A DNA stretch of 29,068 nt, taken from a virus. The stretch covers positions 1-29,068 of IMG/VR virus record IMGVR_UViG_3300042392_001069, one strand, 5' to 3'. The first letter of the stretch is position 1, and every line of letters begins with the position of its first letter. The notes under the pieces are model-generated. The model was not told the DNA's origin and did no database searches. It worked only from the letters and a program-made list of their open reading frames with translations. This document shows, piece after piece, positions 22,924 through 29,063 of the stretch. The translations under genes were made by a program, and so were the position numbers.

Positions 22924-23915
22924 CCAACGCATCGTTCTTCTCAGGGGTAGGAGGGATGGATCTTGGATTTGAAAGAGCAGGAATCAAAACAGTCAGCTTC
23001 AGCGAAATTGAGCCGTATCAGAGCGAAGTCCTCGCCAGAAACTGGCCAGGAGTACCGAACCTCGGAGACATCGTCGCTCTCGCAGATAGTGAGCTTTCCA
23101 AGCAGGTACAGCAGACAACCAACGAAGTTCAACGACGTGGCGGACACACTGACGATCAGTGCGGGACCTCCGGCTGTAGCAAGTGGCAGCATGCTGACAT
23201 CTTCTCCGGAGGATTCCCATGCCAAGACCTCAGCGCAGCTGGTGCCAGAAGGGGATTTGAAGGAGAGCGATCCGTCCTCGCCTTCACCTACCTTGACCTT
23301 GTGGAACTCTACAGACCTGCCTGGCTGGTGCTGGAAAACGTCCCAGGCCTACTCCATTCGTCTGGCGGACGTGACTTCGCCAGGCTCATTAGTGAAATGG
23401 AAGAACTCGGGTATGGCGTGGCGTGGAGAGTGCTGGACGCGCAATACTTCGGAGTCCCCCAAAGACGCCGTCGTGTCTTCATTGTGGCAAGTCTTGGATC
23501 AGACCGTGCCGGCGAAGTACTTTTTGAGTGCGAAGGCGGCTGCAGGCATACTGCGCAGGACGCTCAAGAGGAAGCAAGGGCAGAAGCTGCCGCCCATGTT
23601 GACCGACGTACTGTCTCAAATCTCAACGCAAGCAAATCAGGATGGCGTATCGGGGCCGAGGACGCCGCAGGGGGGCACCTCATCTTGGGCACGGAGGATG
23701 ACGCCAGTGGAATGCGAGCGTCTGATGGGGTGGCCGGACGGGTGGACAGTCAGCCCCCAGTGGCGGGGGAAACGCCGCTCTACGGGGCGGAAATAGGCCT
23801 CTACGACGATTCTACCGATGGGTTGGACACAAAAAGGTACACCTGCTGCGGAAACGGGGTCGTGTCTAGCGTTGCCGAGTGGGTCGCCCGGAGGATCGTA
23901 GCTTGCCAGGAGTAA
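22881..23915 (+). CDS. C5-cytosine DNA methyltransferase (motif IX missing from this frame)
   Basis: A 344-aa SAM-dependent enzyme that methylates cytosine C5. Motif I FSGVGGMDLGF (20-30), motif IV with catalytic Cys114 (GGFPCQDLS), motif VI ENV (152-154), motif VIII QRRRR (194-198) and motif X GNGVVSSVAEW (324-334) are all in this frame. A ~35-residue insert precedes motif IV. The expected motif IX (RR-M/L-TPxECExLMG) is not here; it is read in the +1 frame at 23692-23748, next to G6 (23670-23675), C5 (23754-23758) and G5 (23765-23769) runs. Either two indels have displaced it, or the second frame supplies it. The methylation may protect phage DNA from host restriction. It is the last + strand gene before the terminator. 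Confidence 0.82.
   Translation: MGNGELRHEPWRTLTNASFFSGVGGMDLGFERAGIKTVSFSEIEPYQSEVLARNWPGVPNLGDIVALADSELSKQVQQTTNEVQRRGGHTDDQCGTSGCSKWQHADIFSGGFPCQDLSAAGARRGFEGERSVLAFTYLDLVELYRPAWLVLENVPGLLHSSGGRDFARLISEMEELGYGVAWRVLDAQYFGVPQRRRRVFIVASLGSDRAGEVLFECEGGCRHTAQDAQEEARAEAAAHVDRRTVSNLNASKSGWRIGAEDAAGGHLILGTEDDASGMRASDGVAGRVDSQPPVAGETPLYGAEIGLYDDSTDGLDTKRYTCCGNGVVSSVAEWVARRIVACQE
22963..23796 (+). CDS. Overlapping +1-frame ORF inside the methyltransferase gene
   Basis: A 277-codon open frame lies entirely within the methyltransferase gene; an internal ATG at 23191 is an alternative start. Its product contains YFLSAKAAAGILRR (around nt 23520-23561), which I remember as recurring in phage proteins annotated as methyltransferase fragments, and a full C5-methyltransferase motif IX (RRMTPVECERLMGWPDGWT) at nt 23692-23748. 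An overlap this long with two meaningful segments is unlikely to be a chance shadow. It may be a dual-coding second protein, a C-terminal methyltransferase half, or the product of frameshift. No good RBS precedes either start. Confidence 0.4.
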   Translation: MDLKEQESKQSASAKLSRIRAKSSPETGQEYRTSETSSLSQIVSFPSRYSRQPTKFNDVADTLTISAGPPAVASGSMLTSSPEDSHAKTSAQLVPEGDLKESDPSSPSPTLTLWNSTDLPGWCWKTSQAYSIRLADVTSPGSLVKWKNSGMAWRGECWTRNTSESPKDAVVSSLWQVLDQTVPAKYFLSAKAAAGILRRTLKRKQGQKLPPMLTDVLSQISTQANQDGVSGPRTPQGGTSSWARRMTPVECERLMGWPDGWTVSPQWRGKRRSTGRK

Positions 23916-23927
23916 TATTTTTTCCCC

Positions 23928-23997
23928 CCGTCGGGCATGGCGTGATAGTACCGTAGGCTCGACCCCCGTCGGGCACGAGGCGCCCTCCGTCGGGCAT
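23928..23997 (+). repeat. Three-copy cluster of CCGTCGGGCAT repeats
   Basis: CCGTCGGGCAT occurs at 23928-23938 and 23987-23997, and CCGTCGGGCAC at 23966-23976, spaced 38 and 21 nt apart, all on the + strand. Two copies sit in CCCCCGTCGGG, a near-perfect CCCG-T-CGGG palindrome. They fill the gap between the methyltransferase stop and the convergent terminator. Matching copies stand beyond the other end of the - strand cassette (29018-29063). Confidence 0.75.
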
Positions 23998-24028
23998 AGG
24001 GGGCGCGTTTACTGGCCGGTTAATTAAT

Positions 24029-24068
24029 CTCCTCACCAGCCGCTATTAGCAGCTGGTGAGGAGTTTTT
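24029..24068 (+). terminator. Rho-independent terminator between convergent gene blocks
   Basis: CTCCTCACCAGC (24029-24040) pairs perfectly with GCTGGTGAGGAG (24052-24063), an 11-nt loop in between, followed by TTTTTG (24064-24069): a textbook intrinsic terminator for the + strand operon ending with the methyltransferase. On the - strand the hairpin also follows the last cassette gene, where it could slow convergent transcription. Confidence 0.9.
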
Positions 24069-24081
24069 GTTTAACTAATAT

Positions 24082-24507
24082 TTAAATTACTTTTACGGCT
24101 GGTTGAGCCCCTGGCATACCAATAGCCTTCATAATAGCCTTAGAAAGCTCTCTAGCTTGTGTTCCTCTGCCCATAATGGTGTCGTCATAGTCGACTCCAC
24201 CTTCTAGCCATAGAGCACTAGCTACTGCGTAATGAAAGGTAAGAGCTGCTATGCCAGTCATTGAGTCAACCATATTTCCCTGATTGTCAAAGATTGTAGT
24301 TTTGCCTGACGAGTAGTCAGACGTTAGAGTGCTTTCATATTTCTTGATGAAGGATTCTGGATACCCTGCGGCGATTAGGAAAGTACCATCGTAGATACTA
24401 TGCCCATCGCCATCGAGGAAGTCTCGTGCTTTCTCACTGTCTCTTAGCAGTTTAATAAGAAGATCACGAAGCTTGCTGTCTTCCCAGAAGTTATGCTCTG
24501 TTGCCAT
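24082..24507 (-). CDS. Unknown 141-aa cassette protein
   Basis: The last gene of the - strand block. The second of two tandem ATGs is chosen, 4 nt after GGAGG. The product is helical at both ends, with a DGDGHSIYDG-like acidic turn near residue 30-40 and a hydrophobic middle helix (IAALTFHYAVASALWLEGG) before the C-terminus. No family recognised. It overlaps the gene upstream in the operon by 17 nt. Its A+T-rich codons differ from the + strand genes. Confidence 0.65.
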   Translation of the reverse strand: MATEHNFWEDSKLRDLLIKLLRDSEKARDFLDGDGHSIYDGTFLIAAGYPESFIKKYESTLTSDYSSGKTTIFDNQGNMVDSMTGIAALTFHYAVASALWLEGGVDYDDTIMGRGTQARELSKAIMKAIGMPGAQPAVKVI

Positions 24508-25174
24508 CATTCCTCCTTGCGACCCATAGGATCGCTTGTAATTCGGCAGCATATAGACCTAGGTCATCAGCTGCTTTTTGGAACTTTGCCTGATACTTTT
24601 TGTAGCTGGTTACATTTAGATCTACTTCTTTCCAAACTTTCTTATTGCCTGACTTAATTTTCTTATTGTATGGTGGGAATTCTCTTGCGGCCCACCTGTC
24701 AATAGGACATCGATCAGTTTCTCCTTCACTAATGATGGAGTAGTAGAAGTCTCTTACTTTTTGGCCGGTTAGTAACCGAACATCGCCATTTTCTAGAATC
24801 TTATAGGCAGTTTTGATATTTGCTGGGTACGCCTGTAAAGCAGGCAATGGGGTGCCATTGTATTTGTTTTCTAGTATAGCTCTAATAACCTTGATGTTAG
24901 TCTCTGGTGAAGCCCCGGGTGACACTGCTGCGACTGCCGCAATGGCTGATGATTGATGCTTTAAGTCATAGTGTTTTGTTGATTGGTAAATCATTTGATT
25001 AAATTCAAAGTACCAGCTTGCTGAGTGTAAGAAATCTAGTCGGGCTTCTGGTGTGTCAACTTCTAGTATGATCTGATTGAGCCGCCTGATCAGAGGCTGT
25101 GCTAGCAGCTTTGGGTCATAAGACCTACTCGCTGCTAGCAACACCCTACCAATGCGGCTTTCGCCGCTGATCAT
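24491..25174 (-). CDS. HhH-GPD-like phage protein (DUF7178-type)
   Basis: A 227-aa all-helical protein. The order SAIAAVAAVSPGASPETN (about 76-93), KVRDFYYSI (139-147), PIDRWAARE with D159 (157-165) and the final GLYAAELQAILWVARR (about 205-221) matches my memory of a common actinophage hypothetical family whose fold resembles HhH-GPD DNA glycosylases; D159 would be the catalytic Asp position. A role in removing or sensing modified bases is therefore possible, but not shown. The ATG shares one base with the upstream gene's stop (TAATG). Confidence 0.6.
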   Translation of the reverse strand: MISGESRIGRVLLAASRSYDPKLLAQPLIRRLNQIILEVDTPEARLDFLHSASWYFEFNQMIYQSTKHYDLKHQSSAIAAVAAVSPGASPETNIKVIRAILENKYNGTPLPALQAYPANIKTAYKILENGDVRLLTGQKVRDFYYSIISEGETDRCPIDRWAAREFPPYNKKIKSGNKKVWKEVDLNVTSYKKYQAKFQKAADDLGLYAAELQAILWVARRNDGNRA

Positions 25175-25626
25175 TACTTAACGCCCTTGGAAGCAAGGAA
25201 CTTCTTGTCTTTGAGCTTCTTAGTAAACACAATATGTACTTCAGCTACTGTGTCTTCATACAACTCACTGGTTGAGAAGCTCTCTGTATAGTCAGTTCCA
25301 GGCCTGATTGCGCGCCACTCGCGAAGCAATCCAGCATCACTGAGGAATGCTCGAGTACCGTGGTACCCGTCCCAGTTCTCTGTGATATCGTCTGCCTTGA
25401 TGTTCAGTGAGGTAGCAACGTTCAATGCCTTGATTGCCTCATTGACGCTTCTGTTGTAGCCGTTGCCCTTAGTGACCTGCTTGGCCAACTCAGGCAATGA
25501 AGCTCTCAATAGAAGAGCAATGATGCTACCGGATCCAACTGATGCGCTTACCTGCTCGACGAACTCAGATGGGAGTTCCTTAAGCTTAGGCGCACCACAC
25601 TTGTTATCTACTTTCTTAGTTGCCAT
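25174..25626 (-). CDS. Unknown 150-aa cassette protein
   Basis: The ATG (MATKK) is 6-7 nt after GGAGGA; an upstream in-frame start is less well placed. The N-terminal part has a basic start, then helical segments with a GSGSIIALLLRASLPELA stretch (about residues 35-52), a DDITENWDGYHGTRAFL middle that looks like a conserved turn, and strands near the end (TVAEVHIVFTKK). No family recognised. Confidence 0.65.
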   Translation of the reverse strand: MATKKVDNKCGAPKLKELPSEFVEQVSASVGSGSIIALLLRASLPELAKQVTKGNGYNRSVNEAIKALNVATSLNIKADDITENWDGYHGTRAFLSDAGLLREWRAIRPGTDYTESFSTSELYEDTVAEVHIVFTKKLKDKKFLASKGVK

Positions 25627-26236
25627 TGTTGTTCTCCTCCATCTCATAGTTTCGCTTATGCTTTGCTAGATCGCGCTTGCTTTCTAGCTTGACTGTTACA
25701 ACGTAATCAGTGAGATCGTGGATCTCATTCTCCGCTGCCAACAGGTTCATCTTCTCAAACAACTCGATTAGTTGCTGTTCCAATGTACAGAGCATTAAAT
25801 AGAATTCATTGAATGTACCATTATGGGGTGCTGATGAGAATAGAATGTTTGCTGCTACAGTATTGACACCATTGACTACAGTTGAGTTAAGATAAGTCGT
25901 TGTCCTGGACAACATATTGTATCCATTAAGCATAGTTACTTTAGTTGGGCCGGTTGGATTGTTAGCTAGTTCATCAATGATTTCAGTTATCTTATCTTTA
26001 AGTTCAGCTGTTCGCTCAGAGATTTCTTCCATATCACTGGTGCTGACACGATCAACATCACCCGATAGGGTAATATCTTCTAGTGATCTTACTGCCTCAC
26101 CAATGGTGTCATTCATTTCTTCTACGTTAGGAAGATCTTGATTCTCAATCTCCCAAGTCTGACTTCTAACAAGTTCTTCGATCTTAGTGATCTCTTCAAG
26201 CATAGCCTTAACTCTGCTACTAATTTCACCACTCAT
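25616..26236 (-). CDS. Coiled-coil cassette protein, 206 aa
   Basis: An acidic, largely helical protein with heptad-like segments at about residues 1-55 and 65-92 (EEISERTAELKDKITEIIDE), a Thr/Asn-rich central linker, and a further helix (about 140-180: LEQQLIELFEKMNLLAAEN). There is no membrane segment or recognised motif. ATG follows AGAGGAGG with 4 nt. It overlaps the upstream gene by 4 nt (ATGA), so they are coupled. The composition fits an oligomeric inhibitor or adaptor, but this is a guess. Confidence 0.65.
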   Translation of the reverse strand: MSGEISSRVKAMLEEITKIEELVRSQTWEIENQDLPNVEEMNDTIGEAVRSLEDITLSGDVDRVSTSDMEEISERTAELKDKITEIIDELANNPTGPTKVTMLNGYNMLSRTTTYLNSTVVNGVNTVAANILFSSAPHNGTFNEFYLMLCTLEQQLIELFEKMNLLAAENEIHDLTDYVVTVKLESKRDLAKHKRNYEMEENNNGN

Positions 26237-26496
26237 ACGTCCTCCTCTATATTCTTGATTCCAGTTGCTGCCGCAGCTTTTCTACAACAGCTACTAGTTA
26301 CTGTTAACTGACTCTCTGTGCCAAACTCATTTGGCTTGATCTTGTTGCCAAGTTCAGTCAAATCTCCGTTGAGCACTAGCCACCTAGAACCCTTGTAGAC
26401 TGGTTCCAGCTCTAGTTCGTAGACTCTAACGACTACCTTATGTCGTCCAGATTTCTCACAGACTAGATCTGGTATTAGAACTACATCATCGCTCAT
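26233..26496 (-). CDS. Unknown 87-aa cassette protein
   Basis: A small protein rich in beta strands (VVLIPDLVCE, KVVVRVYELELEPVY, SRWLVLNGDL), with a Cys-Cys pair near residue 70 (TSSCCRKAAAA) and an acidic C-terminus. ATG follows AGGAGG with a 6-nt gap. It overlaps the next gene by 4 nt. No family recognised. Confidence 0.65.
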   Translation of the reverse strand: MSDDVVLIPDLVCEKSGRHKVVVRVYELELEPVYKGSRWLVLNGDLTELGNKIKPNEFGTESQLTVTSSCCRKAAAATGIKNIEEDV

Positions 26497-26749
26497 CTAT
26501 GGCCTCCTGATGTGCCAGCACATACTGACGTATACGCCCAATCAGCTGGTTGACTGTTCGTACCGTGGTCTTACCATATTGGTAATCCCATACGTTAATG
26601 ACGTCGACTGCTTGTCCATTGATAATAACTTCTATATATGGGCCACCGTGCCAGCTATAGACAATGCTGTCCATAGTGACGCTGATTTCCCAGTTAGCTA
26701 GAGAGTCCGGTATCACCCGACTCATTCTCTTCCGAACCGATGAAGTCAT
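26486..26749 (-). CDS. Unknown 87-aa cassette protein
   Basis: The ATG is 4 nt after GGAGG; an internal ATG (residue 9) would shorten the 56-nt overlap with the upstream gene but has a weaker RBS. A central beta region (NWEISVTMDSIVYSWHGGPYIEV style) is followed by a helix (VNQLIGRIRQYVLAHQEA). No family recognised. It overlaps the next gene by 11 nt. Confidence 0.6.
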   Translation of the reverse strand: MTSSVRKRMSRVIPDSLANWEISVTMDSIVYSWHGGPYIEVIINGQAVDVINVWDYQYGKTTVRTVNQLIGRIRQYVLAHQEAIDER

Positions 26750-27005
26750 GAAGCCTCCAATTGTCTACGATTTCAATGGCTGTAACCTTTAACCCTGTCT
26801 TATTGTCTGTAAGATTCTTCATCTCTCCGGCAAACTTAATTTCAACAACATCATCACCGGCCCCTGATGAGACCATACCAATCGCCTGTTTAGCAAACTC
26901 GTGAAAGCCTGGTTCGTTGATTGGTGGATACAAATTATTGGTAAGATGCCAATCTAATACTGCGTCTTTCTGAAGCTCGATTGCTCTGTCCTTGTTAAAA
27001 CCCAT
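26694..27005 (-). CDS. Unknown 103-aa cassette protein
   Basis: ATG follows AAGGAGGA with 5 nt. The N-terminus (MGFNKDRAIELQKDAVLDW) is helical, then a Pro-rich NNLYPPINEPGF loop, and beta strands (VVEIKFAGEMK, GLKVTAIEIVDNW). No family recognised. Its start overlaps the end of the RadC-like gene by 11 nt, so the two are made together. Confidence 0.65.
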   Translation of the reverse strand: MGFNKDRAIELQKDAVLDWHLTNNLYPPINEPGFHEFAKQAIGMVSSGAGDDVVEIKFAGEMKNLTDNKTGLKVTAIEIVDNWRLHDFIGSEENESGDTGLSS

Positions 27006-27471
27006 GAGCGTCCTCCTTCTGTAACATTGCCCAGATGTTTGGCTTTTGTGAACGAATGCTCACAAAGTTGTTGTCGCCAATTACTAGATGATCTAGCAAT
27101 GTAAGGTCATGATAACTACAAGCGCGCAATACTTCTTCAGTTAGATTAACGTCCTGATCAGATGGCTCTGCGTCACCTGATGGGTGATTATGTACCATAA
27201 TGAATCCTACTGCGCCGGTTAGCAAAGGTGGTCGCAACAGATCAGCAATAGATACTGATGTGCCTGTTGCTGTACCCTTGAACACCTGAGTGATACCAAT
27301 GATGTTATTGCGTCCATCAACTCCTAGTACCCATAGTGCCTCTTGGGTATAATCTTGTGCTATGTCTTTAAAGTATTTGTGAGCACTAGCTGGTGATTCA
27401 ATCCTTGGCCCTACTTTGTCAGACCAGGTACGAATTACCGTTAGCTCGTACGCTTTCCACGTGTGTTCCAT
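26995..27471 (-). CDS. radC: RadC-like JAMM/MPN-domain protein
   Basis: A 158-aa RadC-family JAB domain. The chosen start is ATG at 27471 after GGAGG with 4 nt; the longer frame would run into the upstream gene. The zinc site is H94-x-H96 in HNHPSGDAEPSDQD (94-107), ending in D107, with E45 as candidate general acid in QEALWVLGVD, and the usual LLDHLVIGDNNFVSIR C-terminus (125-140). The helix-hairpin-helix region of full-length RadC is absent, as in phage and plasmid versions. The real biochemical role of RadC is unclear; a JAMM protease or DNA-linked role are options. It is preceded by the largest gap in the cassette (59 nt), with a repeat copy and a promoter-like sequence. Confidence 0.85.
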   Translation of the reverse strand: MEHTWKAYELTVIRTWSDKVGPRIESPASAHKYFKDIAQDYTQEALWVLGVDGRNNIIGITQVFKGTATGTSVSIADLLRPPLLTGAVGFIMVHNHPSGDAEPSDQDVNLTEEVLRACSYHDLTLLDHLVIGDNNFVSIRSQKPNIWAMLQKEDAHGF

Positions 27472-27484
27472 AGATCCTCCTGCC

Positions 27485-27495
27485 CCGTTGGGCAT
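27485..27495 (+). repeat. Variant repeat CCGTTGGGCAT upstream of radC
   Basis: This is one mismatch from CCGTCGGGCAT, in the same orientation as the clusters at either end, in the only real intergenic gap of the cassette (27472-27530). A single copy could be chance, but its location supports a regulatory role. Confidence 0.4.
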
Positions 27496-27530
27496 ATCAT
27501 CGGTTGCTAATGAGCGCTTAGTTGCGCCCA

Positions 27531-28052
27531 TTAGTATACTCGATAGCCATCGAGCGTTAGGCAAATGTCACTGAATTCTAGGAATTCTACAACTAGATTA
27601 GTATTCCATTGAACTTCATCATCGACAGTGATATTTTGTAGAGTAGTATGTGATGGCTGGTCATTGACCCACTTTGCTACTACTGGCTTAATGGACTCTC
27701 GGATATCGTTGAACAAATCAGTTGTGTTTTCATACAGCTCTGGGTACAGGCCGGTGAACATACTGATGTGTGCTAGGTATTCCTTGATGCCATCGGGAGT
27801 ACACTGATTGCCGCTATTGTCCATAGTAGCTTTGGCAAACTCTTCCGGGTAGTCGCCATTGTTCATCTCAACAATGTATTGAAGAACCATTCGGATCATT
27901 GACATACCCCAGATATTGGCCCTGAAATAGATCGTATCTGAGCCCGTGTACTCTCCGGTTGTCTCATCAAATAGATAAGTATATTCATATTTCTTAGCAA
28001 ATGCTGCTGCTTTCTCTCGGTTTCCATCTACTGATTCAATGTCGTAACCCAT
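27531..28052 (-). CDS. Unknown 173-aa cassette protein
   Basis: The ATG (MGYDIESVDGN) follows GGAGGG with a gap of about 8 nt and shares a base with the upstream stop. The segment YFRANIWGM (about residues 42-50) recalls a family of small actinobacterial and phage hypothetical proteins that start MGYD/MGWD and contain YFR-N-xW, probably a conserved unknown domain. The rest is helical with an acidic middle and C-terminal strands. Function unknown. Confidence 0.65.
   Translation of the reverse strand: MGYDIESVDGNREKAAAFAKKYEYTYLFDETTGEYTGSDTIYFRANIWGMSMIRMVLQYIVEMNNGDYPEEFAKATMDNSGNQCTPDGIKEYLAHISMFTGLYPELYENTTDLFNDIRESIKPVVAKWVNDQPSHTTLQNITVDDEVQWNTNLVVEFLEFSDICLTLDGYRVY
27533..27538 (-). promoter_or_regulatory. 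Possible -10 (TATACT) for an internal radC promoter
   Basis: Read on the - strand, TATACT lies about 60 nt before the radC-like start, at the end of the preceding gene. There is no consensus -35; TTGCCT is 20 bp upstream. Together with the repeat copy it may give the rear half of the cassette its own transcription. Weak evidence. Confidence 0.25.
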
Positions 28053-28474
28053 TAGTTCAACCCTCCTAAGATCCTATGAAGCTCATCGAATACTTCTGAT
28101 TCGTCCAGCTTATCCATTGGTTCGCTCTCGTCAATGTCTTTCATCATAAGTTTATTCTCAATAGTGAACTCAAAGTGCTTTTCTGGCACATCATATTCGT
28201 CAATTACTTGATTGGCGATGTACTTAAAAATATAACTTACAACCATCAATGCTCGGCGGTTAGCAGTAACAAACTGATGCTTGATCTCATCTTGGCTCAG
28301 TCCGAACTCCTCCTCAGCCTCATCAAATTTATGCTTATTTGGATACAGTTTGTACAGAAGTTCTGGGTTAAGCTCAAAGTAGTTAAGCAATGTCATTGCC
28401 AGCTTGCCGCCGCTGATCATATTCTCAGCAGCATTAGCGTCCATACCAGGCAATACCGCACTGATCTTCCTCAT
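28052..28474 (-). CDS. Unknown 140-aa cassette protein
   Basis: ATG follows AAGGAGG with 4-5 nt and overlaps the first cassette gene by 4 nt (ATGA). The product is helical throughout, with an internal hydrophobic helix (RRALMVVSYIFKYIANQVI, about residues 73-91) that is probably a core helix, and an acidic C-terminal third. No family recognised. Confidence 0.65.
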   Translation of the reverse strand: MRKISAVLPGMDANAAENMISGGKLAMTLLNYFELNPELLYKLYPNKHKFDEAEEEFGLSQDEIKHQFVTANRRALMVVSYIFKYIANQVIDEYDVPEKHFEFTIENKLMMKDIDESEPMDKLDESEVFDELHRILGGLN

Positions 28475-28794
28475 ACAGCCTCCTTATGGAGCCTTAGCCC
28501 CTGCTCATCGATTAGTTCCAGCAAGTACTTCTCGCTGGCTATTAGTGACGCAATCAGGCTGGTGTGATCCCAGCTGAACCGCCATTCACGAGTCACTCTG
28601 TTAATGACTCCACTCTTGAAGTATCCATAAGATGTCTCATTAGGGGCTATATACTTACAGTAGAAGGTAAAGTCAGTTAGTCCAAACTCGCCGTTATTGT
28701 TCTTCTCATTGTTACAGTAGTATTTCCATAGTAAGCTACAGTTCTTGGCAATGTAATCACGAGCAACGTGGTTATCATCGCTGTAACCAGCCAC
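28471..28794 (-). CDS. Unknown 107-aa first cassette protein
   Basis: The first gene of the - strand block, with a GTG start 5 nt after AGGAGGT. The product has many aromatic residues (LLWKYYCNNE, DFTFYCKYI, REWRFSWDH) and a helical C-terminus (SLIASLIASEKYLLELID). No family recognised. The upstream region (28795-29068) is 274 nt long and holds the regulatory candidates for the whole block. Confidence 0.6.
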   Translation of the reverse strand: MAGYSDDNHVARDYIAKNCSLLWKYYCNNEKNNNGEFGLTDFTFYCKYIAPNETSYGYFKSGVINRVTREWRFSWDHTSLIASLIASEKYLLELIDEQGLRLHKEAV

Positions 28795-28921
28795 TTTACA
28801 CCTCCTATGCCGTTATTCACAGAACCCAAGCACGGCATCTAGATCTCGGGCCACGAAGCGGAAAGGGAGAATCCTGTCTAGTTCTGTTAGGGTATTACTA
28901 TAGCCTCCCAGCTGATATTTT

Positions 28922-28933
28922 CCTATCGATAGG
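28922..28933. promoter_or_regulatory. Perfect palindrome CCTATCGATAGG (possible operator)
   Basis: A 12-bp perfect palindrome in the cassette control region, about 20 nt upstream (on the - strand) of the TATAGT candidate -10. Its dyad symmetry and position fit a repressor or activator operator. The protein is not known. Confidence 0.4.
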
Positions 28934-29017
28934 TGATAATCTACCCAGCTCCTTGACTTTAAGCCCCGACTAGTATTGATTATTAAGTTTTATTAACAGT
29001 AATAGCCTCATTGACCT

Positions 29018-29063
29018 CCGTCGGGCATAGGGAAGCTCGTTGTTCGTACCCTCCGTAGGGCAT
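29018..29063 (+). repeat. Two-copy cluster of the CCGTCGGGCAT repeat
   Basis: CCGTCGGGCAT (29018-29028) and the variant CCGTAGGGCAT (29053-29063), 35 nt apart, lie on the + strand beyond the start of the cassette. The first copy shares CTCCGTCGGGCATAGGG with the copy at 23987, so these are clearly related repeats at the two ends of the block. Confidence 0.72.

Noticed and set aside
23963-23997. Repeats as part of a short - strand coding sequence (ATGCCCGACGG reads Met-Pro-Asp-Gly)
   Set aside because: Only two copies share a frame, and no RBS precedes them; other copies are out of frame or quickly stopped.
23928-29063. Flanking repeats as attL/attR of an integrated element
   Set aside because: There is no integrase or recombinase in the block, copies are multiple and short (11 bp), and no tRNA or target duplication is visible.
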